Source of the DNA: Calothrix sp. HK-06
GTDB lineage: Bacteria; Cyanobacteriota; Cyanobacteriia; Cyanobacteriales; Nostocaceae
DNA length: 57,039 nucleotides
NCBI RefSeq assembly: GCF_001904745.1
Contig: NZ_MRCD01000058.1
Location: forward strand, 1-57,039
Reading direction: 5' to 3'
Shown: piece by piece, positions 24,262 to 33,264 of the stretch
How the letters are laid out: each line of letters opens with the position of its first letter
Numbering within the stretch: position 1 is the first letter of the stretch
Position numbers and translations under genes: made by a program
Notes under the pieces: generated by a model
Databases searched by the model: none
What the model was told of the DNA's origin: nothing
The model's input: only the letters and a program-made list of their open reading frames with translations

Positions 24262-26025
24262 TTAGAAAAAACCTTCGTAGGCATCTACTGGGAGTGGAGC
24301 GTTGCCAGCTTGTACGGGCTGTTGTGGTATTGGAAACCGTTTATCAACTTCTGCAACGCGCGCGTCTAAATCCTCCCTAGTAGGACGTTTTTGTGTGGAG
24401 GTGCGAGCTAATTCCTTAGTTAATTTATCCCACTCCGCATCATTCGCGTCCTTCATATCGATGATGGCTTTTGGCACTTTGATTATTTTTTGAATAGGTA
24501 TTGAACCTTCTTTTTTATTAGCATATGCAGGGTTGAATAGTATACATTTTCCAGGTGGGAGCTTGAGGAATTGAGCAGGTTCAAACATTTTGCGAGTTTT
24601 TTCTTGAGGCGTAGTAGATGTGCTAGTTTTGCCACTACTATTGCTTTTTGATTTTTGGATATGCTTTATTTCCTCATCACCCAAGTACGCACTAAATAAT
24701 CGTGCTGATTCTTCTTCACCTGGATTGAACACGAACTTTGTACCGCAGGCGCCGAGGATTGCCTTAGATATTTCTTTACCGTATATTTTTTCAAGCTGAC
24801 CCATATTTTGCCACCCCAATAACCCACAAAATCCTTCACTTCGTGATTCATTGAGCCACTTAAATAAATCGGGTAAAAATATTGATGGTAGCTCGTCCAG
24901 TGATACGACGAGTGGACCTTCCTCTTTGCGCTTTTTGGCAATAGAACGAGCGACGGTCATGTGAAGGATGGAACATAAAAGGGGTGATACGGCATCGCGT
25001 CGTTCACGGTCTAACCCAAATACGATTAGTTGCTTGCGCCCAACACTGAGGGGTAGTGTAGTTTTACCAACAAAGCACCCTAATGTATTCTTGGCCATAA
25101 AGCGCGTAAACATGAGTGATGCAGTACCAGCGATACCTGACACTGTTTTTTCACTACCAGCTGAACTGAATAATTGACCGAATGCGATTTTAACCCAAGG
25201 ATTGAGTGGCGCCGCCATTAATCTTTCCACCATTTTTTCACTACTAAGCAGTGCGGCAGCGGTCATGATGTCAGCGAATTCATCAAATTCTTTGGTGAGC
25301 ATTAATATAGCTTGTGTTAACTGGTCACCGGCTGGGCCGAAGAATGCATCCTCATTACCGCCACCAAGCATACGAAAGTTCTTATTTATTACAGTAGCTA
25401 GTTGACGTGCGGTTTCTGCATCTCCACTGTCACGTAAAAAATCAATGGGATTACATACTTCACTTTCTGGAAAACCAGGTGCGAAAATGTGTACACTATA
25501 TCCCATTCTTTTTGCGTATGCTGCAATACGTGATTGTGAAGGATATTTAAAGTCGTATAAAACAACACCATGCCCTTGTTCAATTGCTGAGTAGAGCATG
25601 GGGTCGATGGCACTGAAAGATTTACCACTACCAGGGGCGCCGATAACTGCTGTGCCTCGTTGCACATCGGGTATATATAGTGGTGTGCCTCCACTGCCTT
25701 TGGGCAATTTTTGATTTTTGTATTTGTGTTTACCGATATACAGTGCAGCGCTATCGCATTTAGGAGAATTAATTTGACTAATACCCTTTTTTTTGGCAGC
25801 AGCTATTTCTTTTGCTCCACCCCAGTATCCAGAAGCAATTTTATTTTTATTATTACCACCACTGAGTTTGCTTAAAATAACCAATGCTGCTATACCTACA
25901 GCCATTGCACCATATTGAGGTGTCATGAATGGTTCAGTATATTTACTAAAATCAAAGTTTTGTGCTGGTTTTGTGGCAGTAACTTTAGTAGTTTGTGCAA
26001 ATAGTGTGTTGTATTGTTGATTCAT
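24262..26025 (-). CDS. virD4: Type IV coupling protein (VirD4/TraD/TraG-like)
   Basis: This inner-membrane ATPase delivers the relaxase-DNA complex to the secretion channel. One membrane segment is visible near residues 36-53, Walker A GAPGSGKS at 129-136, and Walker B VVSLDELPSIF about 240 residues later, followed by SRSEGFCGLLGWQNMGQLEKIYG. That last stretch is the typical VirD4 Gln-containing region. The last 100 residues are variable and Pro/Ser-rich. At 587 aa the length is normal. It follows the VirB9/B10 genes and a 506-aa envelope protein. Presence of a coupling protein indicates real conjugative transfer rather than protein secretion only. Confidence 0.92.
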   Translation of the reverse strand: MNQQYNTLFAQTTKVTATKPAQNFDFSKYTEPFMTPQYGAMAVGIAALVILSKLSGGNNKNKIASGYWGGAKEIAAAKKKGISQINSPKCDSAALYIGKHKYKNQKLPKGSGGTPLYIPDVQRGTAVIGAPGSGKSFSAIDPMLYSAIEQGHGVVLYDFKYPSQSRIAAYAKRMGYSVHIFAPGFPESEVCNPIDFLRDSGDAETARQLATVINKNFRMLGGGNEDAFFGPAGDQLTQAILMLTKEFDEFADIMTAAALLSSEKMVERLMAAPLNPWVKIAFGQLFSSAGSEKTVSGIAGTASLMFTRFMAKNTLGCFVGKTTLPLSVGRKQLIVFGLDRERRDAVSPLLCSILHMTVARSIAKKRKEEGPLVVSLDELPSIFLPDLFKWLNESRSEGFCGLLGWQNMGQLEKIYGKEISKAILGACGTKFVFNPGEEESARLFSAYLGDEEIKHIQKSKSNSSGKTSTSTTPQEKTRKMFEPAQFLKLPPGKCILFNPAYANKKEGSIPIQKIIKVPKAIIDMKDANDAEWDKLTKELARTSTQKRPTREDLDARVAEVDKRFPIPQQPVQAGNAPLPVDAYEGFF

Positions 26026-26046
26026 AATTTTAAGACATGAAGAAAT

Positions 26047-26073
26047 AGAAGAAGCCGTAGTTTGACTTCTTCT
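26047..26073 (-). terminator. Weak intercistronic hairpin upstream of virD4
   Basis: AGAAGAAG and CTTCTTCT form an 8-bp stem around an 11-base loop in the 102-base gap between the 506-aa gene and virD4, which is the widest gap in this part of the operon. The following run on the minus strand is only ATTTCTTC. It may attenuate expression. Confidence 0.35.
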
Positions 26074-26127
26074 TTTGTGGGTGATTTGAGGGAGGGGAAA
26101 CTTTGTTTTAGAGACAGTATCTATGTT

Positions 26128-27648
26128 TTATGGCTGACCCTGTATTGGTTTTGTTGGTACAGTTAGTGGTGTACCTAAAATGATTGGGTCTTTTTCTCTG
26201 TATTCAAAAAAGGGCACCGGACCAATAAAGTATGGTGAACAACCCAAGTCGATAAAACCACCACGTTTACAAATACGGAAGTACATATTACTTGTGATTG
26301 AGCCGTTTGCTTCGTTTGGCTCCCATAACACCTGCTTGAAAGCTTTGCCGAATGGGTGGCGCCCTGTTGGTTCTTTACCACCATTAAGCGCTCCTAATAT
26401 ACCGAATCCACCTTTTACTTGCTGGTACTTTCCGCTCATCCATGCGGCACCAGTAAGATTATCACTACCTGCTACTTCGATATGAGCGCATTGTTTGTTG
26501 TAGCAGGGAACGTTAAAGCCTTCTTGATAACTACCAGATATTGATTTCCAACGCCCGTTCTCAACTTCTCTAAGCACAATGTCAACTTTACCAACCAAGG
26601 TCATATCGGGTACAGGTATTCCAGGAAATTGATTAAATGGAACTGATGATAATCCTGGAACTTTGGCAATAGTCGTATTTTGCCAATTTGCAAATTGATT
26701 AAGCTGTGCTGTATCAATACCTGGTATCGAAGTAATTTTGTACTGTTTTAAATCAATGTATTCACCTAATTCAATATCTTTAAGTTGGGGATTGTTTTGT
26801 ATCAATTCTCCAATTGTGCTGCCGTTGTTTGGAATTGATGATTTGTTCAAAAAATCAGCGATGGGTGTTACTGCGTCAACGGTTAGATTGGATAGACCTG
26901 GAATTGCTGCGACTAGTTCGGGTAGCGTTTGCCAATCGAGCAATTGTAAATCACTAAGGTTATAATCATCAAGATTAATGCCAGTAATTTTACTTATACT
27001 GTTGAGGTTAAGATTTTCTATTTTGAAACCAGTATCTTGGAAGTCACCTAATTCCATTACATCTCCAAGCGATTGCCCACTAGACCATACTCGTTTTTTC
27101 TTCATGCCGGGATTAGAATCTTTGACATTAGGAAATTCAACACTTCCACCCTCTGAGAATTTCATGTTATCAAAAGTCATGCGACTCCAGTCAGGTGTGG
27201 GGGCTTGGTTTGTGTTCTTTGCAACTGATGGAATTTGGGCATTAGCTTTTTGAATTAGCAAATTACTAATATTATATCCGGTGCTATAACGAATCATGCC
27301 GTGTATCACAATACTAATTAATAAGCCAGTAAAAATTAAATAACGGTATACATTCATTTTTTGTTGCCTCCAGATATCTCCTTTGTTTGGAGTGTTAGGT
27401 GTGGGTCGTGTTGCATGACTGGCGTTAATAAATGGGACTATTGCTACTATATTGTCATTAACTTTTACTACATTGATATCACCTTCATTGTTTGTATTGA
27501 GTACATTATTGGCTATATGAATAACATTAAATGTTTCGTTTACTTTTAGTTTATCCTCTGGCGTGGGTTTAATTTCAGGTAAAACTTTTAATTTTTTTTT
27601 ATTAATTGGTTCATTAAAATTCCAATTAGTGTCTAATTTTTGATTCAT
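26128..27648 (-). CDS. Conjugation-operon envelope protein with helical-hairpin-like repeats
   Basis: 506 residues. A cytoplasmic N-terminus of about 95 residues is followed by one membrane segment (101-117), so the rest is periplasmic. Residues about 205-360 contain spaced IPGLSNL, IPGIDTA and VPGLSSV elements separated by LNLNSISKITGINLDDYNLSDL-type leucine-rich segments, reminiscent of helix-hairpin-helix-like repeats. The C-terminal domain (about 370-490) has paired Cys and reads SGSYQEGFNVPC, GAAWMSGKYQQVKGGFG and PTGRHPFGKAF. I believe related proteins occur in cyanobacterial T4SS operons, but no VirB equivalent is clear. A periplasmic channel or pilus-base part is a reasonable guess. 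Confidence 0.7.
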   Translation of the reverse strand: MNQKLDTNWNFNEPINKKKLKVLPEIKPTPEDKLKVNETFNVIHIANNVLNTNNEGDINVVKVNDNIVAIVPFINASHATRPTPNTPNKGDIWRQQKMNVYRYLIFTGLLISIVIHGMIRYSTGYNISNLLIQKANAQIPSVAKNTNQAPTPDWSRMTFDNMKFSEGGSVEFPNVKDSNPGMKKKRVWSSGQSLGDVMELGDFQDTGFKIENLNLNSISKITGINLDDYNLSDLQLLDWQTLPELVAAIPGLSNLTVDAVTPIADFLNKSSIPNNGSTIGELIQNNPQLKDIELGEYIDLKQYKITSIPGIDTAQLNQFANWQNTTIAKVPGLSSVPFNQFPGIPVPDMTLVGKVDIVLREVENGRWKSISGSYQEGFNVPCYNKQCAHIEVAGSDNLTGAAWMSGKYQQVKGGFGILGALNGGKEPTGRHPFGKAFKQVLWEPNEANGSITSNMYFRICKRGGFIDLGCSPYFIGPVPFFEYREKDPIILGTPLTVPTKPIQGQP

Positions 27649-27650
27649 AT

Positions 27651-28487
27651 TTACCTCGATTTCAGTTTTTCAAAAACAACATTTTCTGCTTCAGTTGTAG
27701 AATTTGGGTTGTTAGGACTTTGGTTATTATTTGGATTAGGAATATTCCTTGGCGGCATTTCTAGATAGCTTTTACCACCTATTCTCATAAGTTTTTCTAT
27801 TACTTGCATTGAGACACCAGCACTTGAAGCTGCTAGTCTTAAATCTGTGCCTTTTGAGCGTTCTGTCACTACTCGGTTTAACTTTTGCCACAATTGTCCA
27901 TTAGCTGCTAGCCACTGATTATCTTGTGCGATTTTCATTCCTTGGGCAATAAATCTACTATCACTTAAAGCTGTGTAATCAGGAGTTCTTTGTGTAGGCT
28001 GATTTGATGCGACGGAAGAGGGAATAATTTCAATTTGACTGTATTCTGGTCTACCAGTTCCCGGTACAATACTAAAGTGGTAAACTTTTTTACCAGTGAT
28101 TGAGACAGTGATTACGGTAAGATGTGAGCCGTAGTAGGATGCTTTAAGTAAGCCGGGTATATTAACTTTATTGATTCTGCGTATATGGATTAAACCGGCG
28201 CCGACGTTTTCAGTAGAGCAATTGGGCATACCTTCGAGGCAACCATCGACATCAACGATAAATTGAGATGGGTCGTCAAACCATATTTTTTGAATCACTT
28301 CACCACTGCTGTAAAAAGATATTGATACACCGTGTCCTGCCCAGACTTCGATAGTTTTTCCTGTAGCATTTTCTCCGGTCACTTGTGAAGCTTTTACTGT
28401 ACGAACAATGCTTGCATTAGAGACTGATGGTAAAGATAAAAGTGAAAAAAATGATAATAGTAAAGTTATGAATAATTTATTTTTCAT
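27651..28487 (-). CDS. VirB9/TraK-like outer-membrane core protein
   Basis: 278 residues with an Sec signal peptide (FITLLLSFFSLLSLPSVSNA). A beta-rich region follows (ASQVTGENATGKTIEVWAGHGVSISF, KIWFDDPSQFIVDVDG, KVYHFSIVPG) that resembles the VirB9/TraK N-terminal domain. The C-terminal third is helical and Pro/Asn-rich. It lies between the VirB10-like gene and the 506-aa gene with gaps of only 10 and 2 bases. The assignment rests on signal peptide, beta pattern and operon position; direct similarity is weak. Confidence 0.6.
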   Translation of the reverse strand: MKNKLFITLLLSFFSLLSLPSVSNASIVRTVKASQVTGENATGKTIEVWAGHGVSISFYSSGEVIQKIWFDDPSQFIVDVDGCLEGMPNCSTENVGAGLIHIRRINKVNIPGLLKASYYGSHLTVITVSITGKKVYHFSIVPGTGRPEYSQIEIIPSSVASNQPTQRTPDYTALSDSRFIAQGMKIAQDNQWLAANGQLWQKLNRVVTERSKGTDLRLAASSAGVSMQVIEKLMRIGGKSYLEMPPRNIPNPNNNQSPNNPNSTTEAENVVFEKLKSR

Positions 28488-28497
28488 TTCATTTGCA

Positions 28498-30285
28498 CTA
28501 TAACTGAACTGAGCGATTTATACGTAAGGTAATTTGTGAGTTGTTAGGGATATACCAAACGTTTGGTCTATTAATAATTTCTGTTGTTGCGGTTCGAGTA
28601 CGTGCGCCAACAGTTGAAGATAATGAACCAAAGGCACCTTCAAGAAATGCACCTGTAATGTTACGGTTGCCCCCACTTTTACGTGTGCGTTGTCCACCAA
28701 GTGGGAGGTCGTCGATAGTTTCGTCTTGTCTGTTGATAACTTCGCCAATTTTTGCAAGTCCAGCGATAGAACCAAGAGTGACATCGTAACCAGCAATTTC
28801 TCCACCTTTACCTTTATATGGACGAGCGATTAATGGGTTTCCACCTTTTGCCAAAACTGTGATAGTTCCTGGTGTTATGGGATATTCAGTACCATCTTTA
28901 AGAATAGCGGCGACTTCAGCATCAATACCAAATCCACCATCAATACCATTTACGGTAATTGCCATTTGGGTATTAGCAGGTATTGCAATGGCGCCAGTGT
29001 TGCTTTTGATTGGTTCATTTAGCTGTGCAATAAATCGGAGGTTTTTGTTAGGTTTATCACCAGCTAGCAGTAAAGGTGTAACAAGCGTAGCCTTTGTGGT
29101 TGAGCCGACTACTAAGTATTGTGGCGCTCGTTCATCAAGGATTTGCGATTCTTCTGGTTCATAGTTAACTTGTTGTACTAGACTTTTTTGTCTAGCTTGA
29201 GGACTAAATTCAACAGTTCTGTTAGTTGGTTCCCATTTTGGGGTCAACTTTTGAATACCATTAGCTTCAATTAAACCTTGGCTTTGATTAAGATTTGAGG
29301 ATATATTAGTATTACTACTACCTCGTCTACGTGTTGATGTCGATGTTGATGTATCGTTGGAAGATGTAGAAGTGTTGGTAGAATCAACTGTATTGCTAGC
29401 AAGTATTGTGGTAGGTGTGGGAGAGGAAGTTTTAAGAGCATAGTTTATTCTGCCCATGCTGCTCAAATTGCGTAAGCGTTCAATATCAGCCAGTGGGTCT
29501 GATTGCCTGCTGATATTGTTGTCATTTCTAGCAATTGTCCTTTGATTATTACCACCGTTACCCGATGATGGAATGAAGAGTCTTGGGATTGTTGGAGTAA
29601 TAGGGCGTGATGCTAAAGTTTTCGGTGCGCGCGGCTGAAATGCATTCCTATTTACTGGTGGTGCTGGCACGGTTGAAATATTAGTACCAGTATTTCTCTG
29701 AACAGGGCGCCGATAAAATGAATCGTCTGGGGGTACAGTTGACGTTTTCCTTGGGGTTGGTGTGGGTGCCACCTGATTTGTTGATGTAGTATTTGTTTTC
29801 TGGCTCGTAGTAGTTGAATTAGTATTAACTGCTGTAGTTTTATTTTTCTCTTCAGCTAGTTTATTTTTTTCTGTCGAAGTTTCTTCTTTTCCATTAAGAT
29901 TTTTTAAATCACTTTCCTGTTTTTGAAGAGCAAGTTTAGCATACGCTTCACCATCTTGTTCTGCCACAAATGGTGTTAGTGTTGGTGTCGGTATCGCTTC
30001 TGGAGTTTTTTTAGAAACATTACTGCCACCCATTAAACTATTTAATGATAAATAAATAGCCCCAAATCCTAGCAAGAAAAAACCACCAACAAAGGCACCT
30101 TTTACGTAAGGCGATGTGACAAAATTATGTCTTGTAGTTATTTTTGCGGGGTCTGTTTTGTCATTTTCATTTTCTTCTAAATCAACTGATAAATCAGTTT
30201 CGGTTTGAACTACCTTATCGTCATCAAGTGGTAATAATTCATTAACCGTCGAGTTGTTGGAATTGTTATCATTAAACTCTAACAT
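28498..30285 (-). CDS. virB10: VirB10/TraB/TrbI-like channel protein
   Basis: 595 residues spanning both membranes of the secretion channel. There is a cytoplasmic acidic N-terminus, a membrane segment at about 65-87, and a long Thr/Ser/Asn/Pro-rich linker to about residue 330. The beta-barrel domain contains VVGSTTKATLVTPLLLA, IAIPANTQMAITVNGIDG and the C-terminal NNSQITLRINRSVQ. This order and the closing strand are characteristic of TrbI/VirB10. The gene precedes the VirB9-like gene rather than following it, an order different from the Agrobacterium operon. Confidence 0.88.
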   Translation of the reverse strand: MLEFNDNNSNNSTVNELLPLDDDKVVQTETDLSVDLEENENDKTDPAKITTRHNFVTSPYVKGAFVGGFFLLGFGAIYLSLNSLMGGSNVSKKTPEAIPTPTLTPFVAEQDGEAYAKLALQKQESDLKNLNGKEETSTEKNKLAEEKNKTTAVNTNSTTTSQKTNTTSTNQVAPTPTPRKTSTVPPDDSFYRRPVQRNTGTNISTVPAPPVNRNAFQPRAPKTLASRPITPTIPRLFIPSSGNGGNNQRTIARNDNNISRQSDPLADIERLRNLSSMGRINYALKTSSPTPTTILASNTVDSTNTSTSSNDTSTSTSTRRRGSSNTNISSNLNQSQGLIEANGIQKLTPKWEPTNRTVEFSPQARQKSLVQQVNYEPEESQILDERAPQYLVVGSTTKATLVTPLLLAGDKPNKNLRFIAQLNEPIKSNTGAIAIPANTQMAITVNGIDGGFGIDAEVAAILKDGTEYPITPGTITVLAKGGNPLIARPYKGKGGEIAGYDVTLGSIAGLAKIGEVINRQDETIDDLPLGGQRTRKSGGNRNITGAFLEGAFGSLSSTVGARTRTATTEIINRPNVWYIPNNSQITLRINRSVQL

Positions 30286-30320
30286 ATATTTCTTTCAAAT
30301 ATAATATTGTTTGTATCGTT

Positions 30321-31145
30321 TTATTTTTTCTTTCTACCTAAATCTAAATCAACAATTTGTACAATTTCTAGTCCTTGAGCTTTAGCTTTATAAATGTCTT
30401 GTGTAATATCATTAATTTTAGGCAGGTTTTGTGGGACATCGATAGCGCGTACTGTAACTGTTTTATTAAATTCAACTCCTCTACTTTGGCTGCGTTCAGC
30501 ATCGAAAGTAACAAGATTAGCAACCATGTCAACTTCCCATTTACCATCTTCTAGTTTGCGAGGTGCTGACAGATGGTTGGTAATTAAGGTAACTGTACCT
30601 TTACCATTTAAAATTCCATCGGGTATAGTTTCTGCAAGTTTTTGGAGAAAGCTTGCTCGAAAGTCTTTTTCTTCAGATAGAGCGAATGTCGCTTTCCATA
30701 CACTTGTTGGAATCAATTTTTTGCCAGCATTGTCAGACTTAATTGGAGTACCTTTATCAATAGTTTCAATGATTCTGCCATTTTCTTCAGAACGAATAAG
30801 TCCGTTCCAAGTAAATATTTTAATCATGCTATTTGCAACAAAGTTTTTGATTACTTCGTTGCTTCTTTCGTTTGGATTGGCAAATGAACCAACTGCTGTG
30901 CTGCCATCCTGAAGCTGTATAAGTGACATACCTTGTGTATATCGTGCTATTGAGCTAGTGGCGCCGTAGTTCGCAAGCATTATTAAGAAGCAAAGAGATG
31001 CAGCGGTAGCACTTACTAAAGAAGATATGGCTACGGGGATACTAGTTGCCTGACCATAGCTTAATAAACGCATTGGTTGCACTTTAGCTTTTTTAGTTAC
31101 AGATTGCGTTGGATTGTCTGATTTTTTCTTTGCTAAATTTAACAT
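30321..31145 (-). CDS. VirB8/TraE-like inner-membrane protein
   Basis: 274 residues with a basic cytoplasmic N-terminus, one membrane segment (about 33-60, ending MLANYG), and a periplasmic NTF2-like domain with alternating helices and strands (KATFALSEEKDFRASFLQKL, GTVTLITNHLSAPRKLEDGKWEVDMVANLV). This topology and the position between VirB6- and VirB10-like genes fit VirB8/TraE, which nucleates the channel. Sequence similarity is too weak to choose between the two subfamilies. Confidence 0.7.
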   Translation of the reverse strand: MLNLAKKKSDNPTQSVTKKAKVQPMRLLSYGQATSIPVAISSLVSATAASLCFLIMLANYGATSSIARYTQGMSLIQLQDGSTAVGSFANPNERSNEVIKNFVANSMIKIFTWNGLIRSEENGRIIETIDKGTPIKSDNAGKKLIPTSVWKATFALSEEKDFRASFLQKLAETIPDGILNGKGTVTLITNHLSAPRKLEDGKWEVDMVANLVTFDAERSQSRGVEFNKTVTVRAIDVPQNLPKINDITQDIYKAKAQGLEIVQIVDLDLGRKKK

Positions 31146-31174
31146 TACTTTTTGATGGTATTGATAAGTGTTGT

Positions 31175-32326
31175 TTAAGATTTGGTGGCGGTTTTTGCAG
31201 CTTTTGCAGCAGCAGCCCTTACCATTCCGGCTTTGATTTCAGATGCACCACTTGTAGCTACTGCCGCACCAGCCCTTGCTGCTAATCCAGCACCTTGAGT
31301 GACGGCGCCCATTGTTGCCATACCACCACCTGCACCTAAAGCAGTTGCAAGAAGTGGTGATAGTAGCCCTACAAATAAGAGGAAAATCATGGGTTGATTT
31401 GCTTGGGCGTTTGACACTAGTTGCCCACAAAGCCCACATATAATGTTGAAACTAAGCTTTGCTATGCCGACGCCCATTATTGATGAAAGCCAAGCGAATA
31501 TAGCTTTATTTCCAAATGGGAGTAGCGAGGCACCAACAGCCATTGGACCGAGTAAAGCTGTTAGGAGCAATGCAAATTCAATACACCATTGATAGGCATT
31601 ATTTAGTGCGAGCAGTAATACTGTTACGAGACTAGTAACAACTTCACCAACACCACCCATTGCTGCATCCCAGACCGAACCGATACCACTACCAACGGCG
31701 CCAACTGGGTCATTTATTACGCTCATAATACCGTTGGCGACATTATCAAGAACGCTAAGTGCATCTTGCCCACCTTGTGATATTTGTTGATTTCGGTAAA
31801 ATTCAGCAGCTTTCGCTTGCAATTTTTGTTTTTGTTCTGTCAAACAATCCGCAGCATCTTTTGATGTGCCTAGTGAGCGGCAGCGTTCTAATGCAGACCC
31901 TATTTCTTTTTTAAGGGTGGTTTCACCAATAGCGCTATTATATGCAGTTTCAAGACTTGCCCCTGCCGCCGTTTCTTGCAGTATGTCGTTGTTGATTACA
32001 TTAATATAGTTTCTTGCTGATAATGTGGCTGTTTTTATTAATGCGCCATCATTCACCATCAATGAAATAACTATAATTGGCCATATCCAGCTTGATAAAG
32101 CTTTCTGGTCTTCTTGATTCATCCAGTTCTTTGCTAATTCCACCATATAAAAAAGTAGTGTAGCTAAAGCAAATAGCCGAGCAACTTTTATTAATGCTGA
32201 GTATAAATTTCCATTAAGTGTTTGTTGCCACAATTGGTCAAACCCTTGCGCTATTTGTTGTGAACCGTTAGCAGCATTTTGAAGAATATCTGTTGATGAA
32301 GCAGCAAGAAAGGTAATATCTAACAT
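31175..32326 (-). CDS. VirB6/TrbL-like polytopic channel protein
   Basis: 383 residues with a first pair of membrane segments (about 47-62 and 85-95), a soluble loop, then at least four segments between about 235 and 345 rich in Gly, Ala and Leu. The C-terminus is Ala/Lys-rich. This fits VirB6/TrbL-type inner-membrane proteins. Start ATG 32326 is preceded by ATAAACA rather than a Shine-Dalgarno. It lies between VirB5- and VirB8-like genes, the expected place. Confidence 0.75.
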   Translation of the reverse strand: MLDITFLAASSTDILQNAANGSQQIAQGFDQLWQQTLNGNLYSALIKVARLFALATLLFYMVELAKNWMNQEDQKALSSWIWPIIVISLMVNDGALIKTATLSARNYINVINNDILQETAAGASLETAYNSAIGETTLKKEIGSALERCRSLGTSKDAADCLTEQKQKLQAKAAEFYRNQQISQGGQDALSVLDNVANGIMSVINDPVGAVGSGIGSVWDAAMGGVGEVVTSLVTVLLLALNNAYQWCIEFALLLTALLGPMAVGASLLPFGNKAIFAWLSSIMGVGIAKLSFNIICGLCGQLVSNAQANQPMIFLLFVGLLSPLLATALGAGGGMATMGAVTQGAGLAARAGAAVATSGASEIKAGMVRAAAAKAAKTATKS

Positions 32327-32411
32327 TGTTTATATTATTAATAAAGCTATCTTTATATCAAAAATATAAAGATAGAGATATATCGTTTTTTATTTTTGAA
32401 AATTTAGATTT

Positions 32412-33221
32412 TTAGGGAGGACAGCTTGTCATTGTCGTGCCCCCTGATGTTCCTGGTACTGCTGTTGTACATCCAGCAGTGGTGGTAAGCGTTGTATATC
32501 CCGCTATTTCCATATGTTGAGCAGTTAAGCCATCAATTTGCAAATTTTCGCGAAGACGTTTGCTATCTCCTTGTTTAGCTATTTGAGATAGCATTAAATT
32601 TGTTTGTTGTGCGTCCTGACGTGCCTGTAAACCGTCTGTGCGGGACTGAGCAATCATCGACACAACCTGAGCATTTTGAGCTGCTATTACCTTTAATATG
32701 TCTTGTGAAGCATCCATCTGCTGCGCTCCATCTGCAAGTGCTTGGGCATCACTTACGGTTTGTGCAGTAGCATTTATTTCATTTCTGGTTCGTTGTTGCC
32801 CTTCGCTACCTAAGACGCTTTCAACACTAGCACGAGTAATTCCTTGCTCTAGCGCATTTTGCTCAAATACGGCGCCTTGAATAATGTTGTTATCTTTTTG
32901 AGAAACCCCATTTTCAGCGATTATTCCTCTAATGTTTTCACCTGCCGCTATTGGGTTAGGGGCTTGCATTATCCCTAATGATTGATTTACGGCATTTTGA
33001 GCATCTTGCTTTAACCCAGCCCATTTTTGGTTAATAGTATTATTTGCATTGCTTTGTATTTGTTGAAAGTAGCTATTAACGCCTCCTAAAATACCATTAA
33101 AAAAATCATTAATATTGAGTGAAAACCCGTAACTTGGTGCCGCCATAAATAGCGATGCTATTCCTACAGCGCCAATGATTATGCCCTTTTTTGTTTTATT
33201 TTTCACATTTTTGTTATTCAT
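32412..33221 (-). CDS. VirB5/TrbJ-like periplasmic protein
   Basis: 269 residues with a signal peptide (GAVGIASLFMAAPSYG), then a long Gln/Asn/Ala-rich helical region that looks like a coiled coil (for example DASQDILKVIAAQNAQVVSMIAQ). The C-terminal segment has Cys and is Thr/Ser/Gly-rich. VirB5/TrbJ proteins share this composition and act as minor pilus or adhesin components. Position between VirB4 and VirB6 supports the call; sequence alone would not. The ATG is preceded by CATAAACAA. Confidence 0.62.
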   Translation of the reverse strand: MNNKNVKNKTKKGIIIGAVGIASLFMAAPSYGFSLNINDFFNGILGGVNSYFQQIQSNANNTINQKWAGLKQDAQNAVNQSLGIMQAPNPIAAGENIRGIIAENGVSQKDNNIIQGAVFEQNALEQGITRASVESVLGSEGQQRTRNEINATAQTVSDAQALADGAQQMDASQDILKVIAAQNAQVVSMIAQSRTDGLQARQDAQQTNLMLSQIAKQGDSKRLRENLQIDGLTAQHMEIAGYTTLTTTAGCTTAVPGTSGGTTMTSCPP

Positions 33222-33264
33222 ACAATTGTTTATGAGATATGGTAGGACAGTTAAAAAAATTGAG

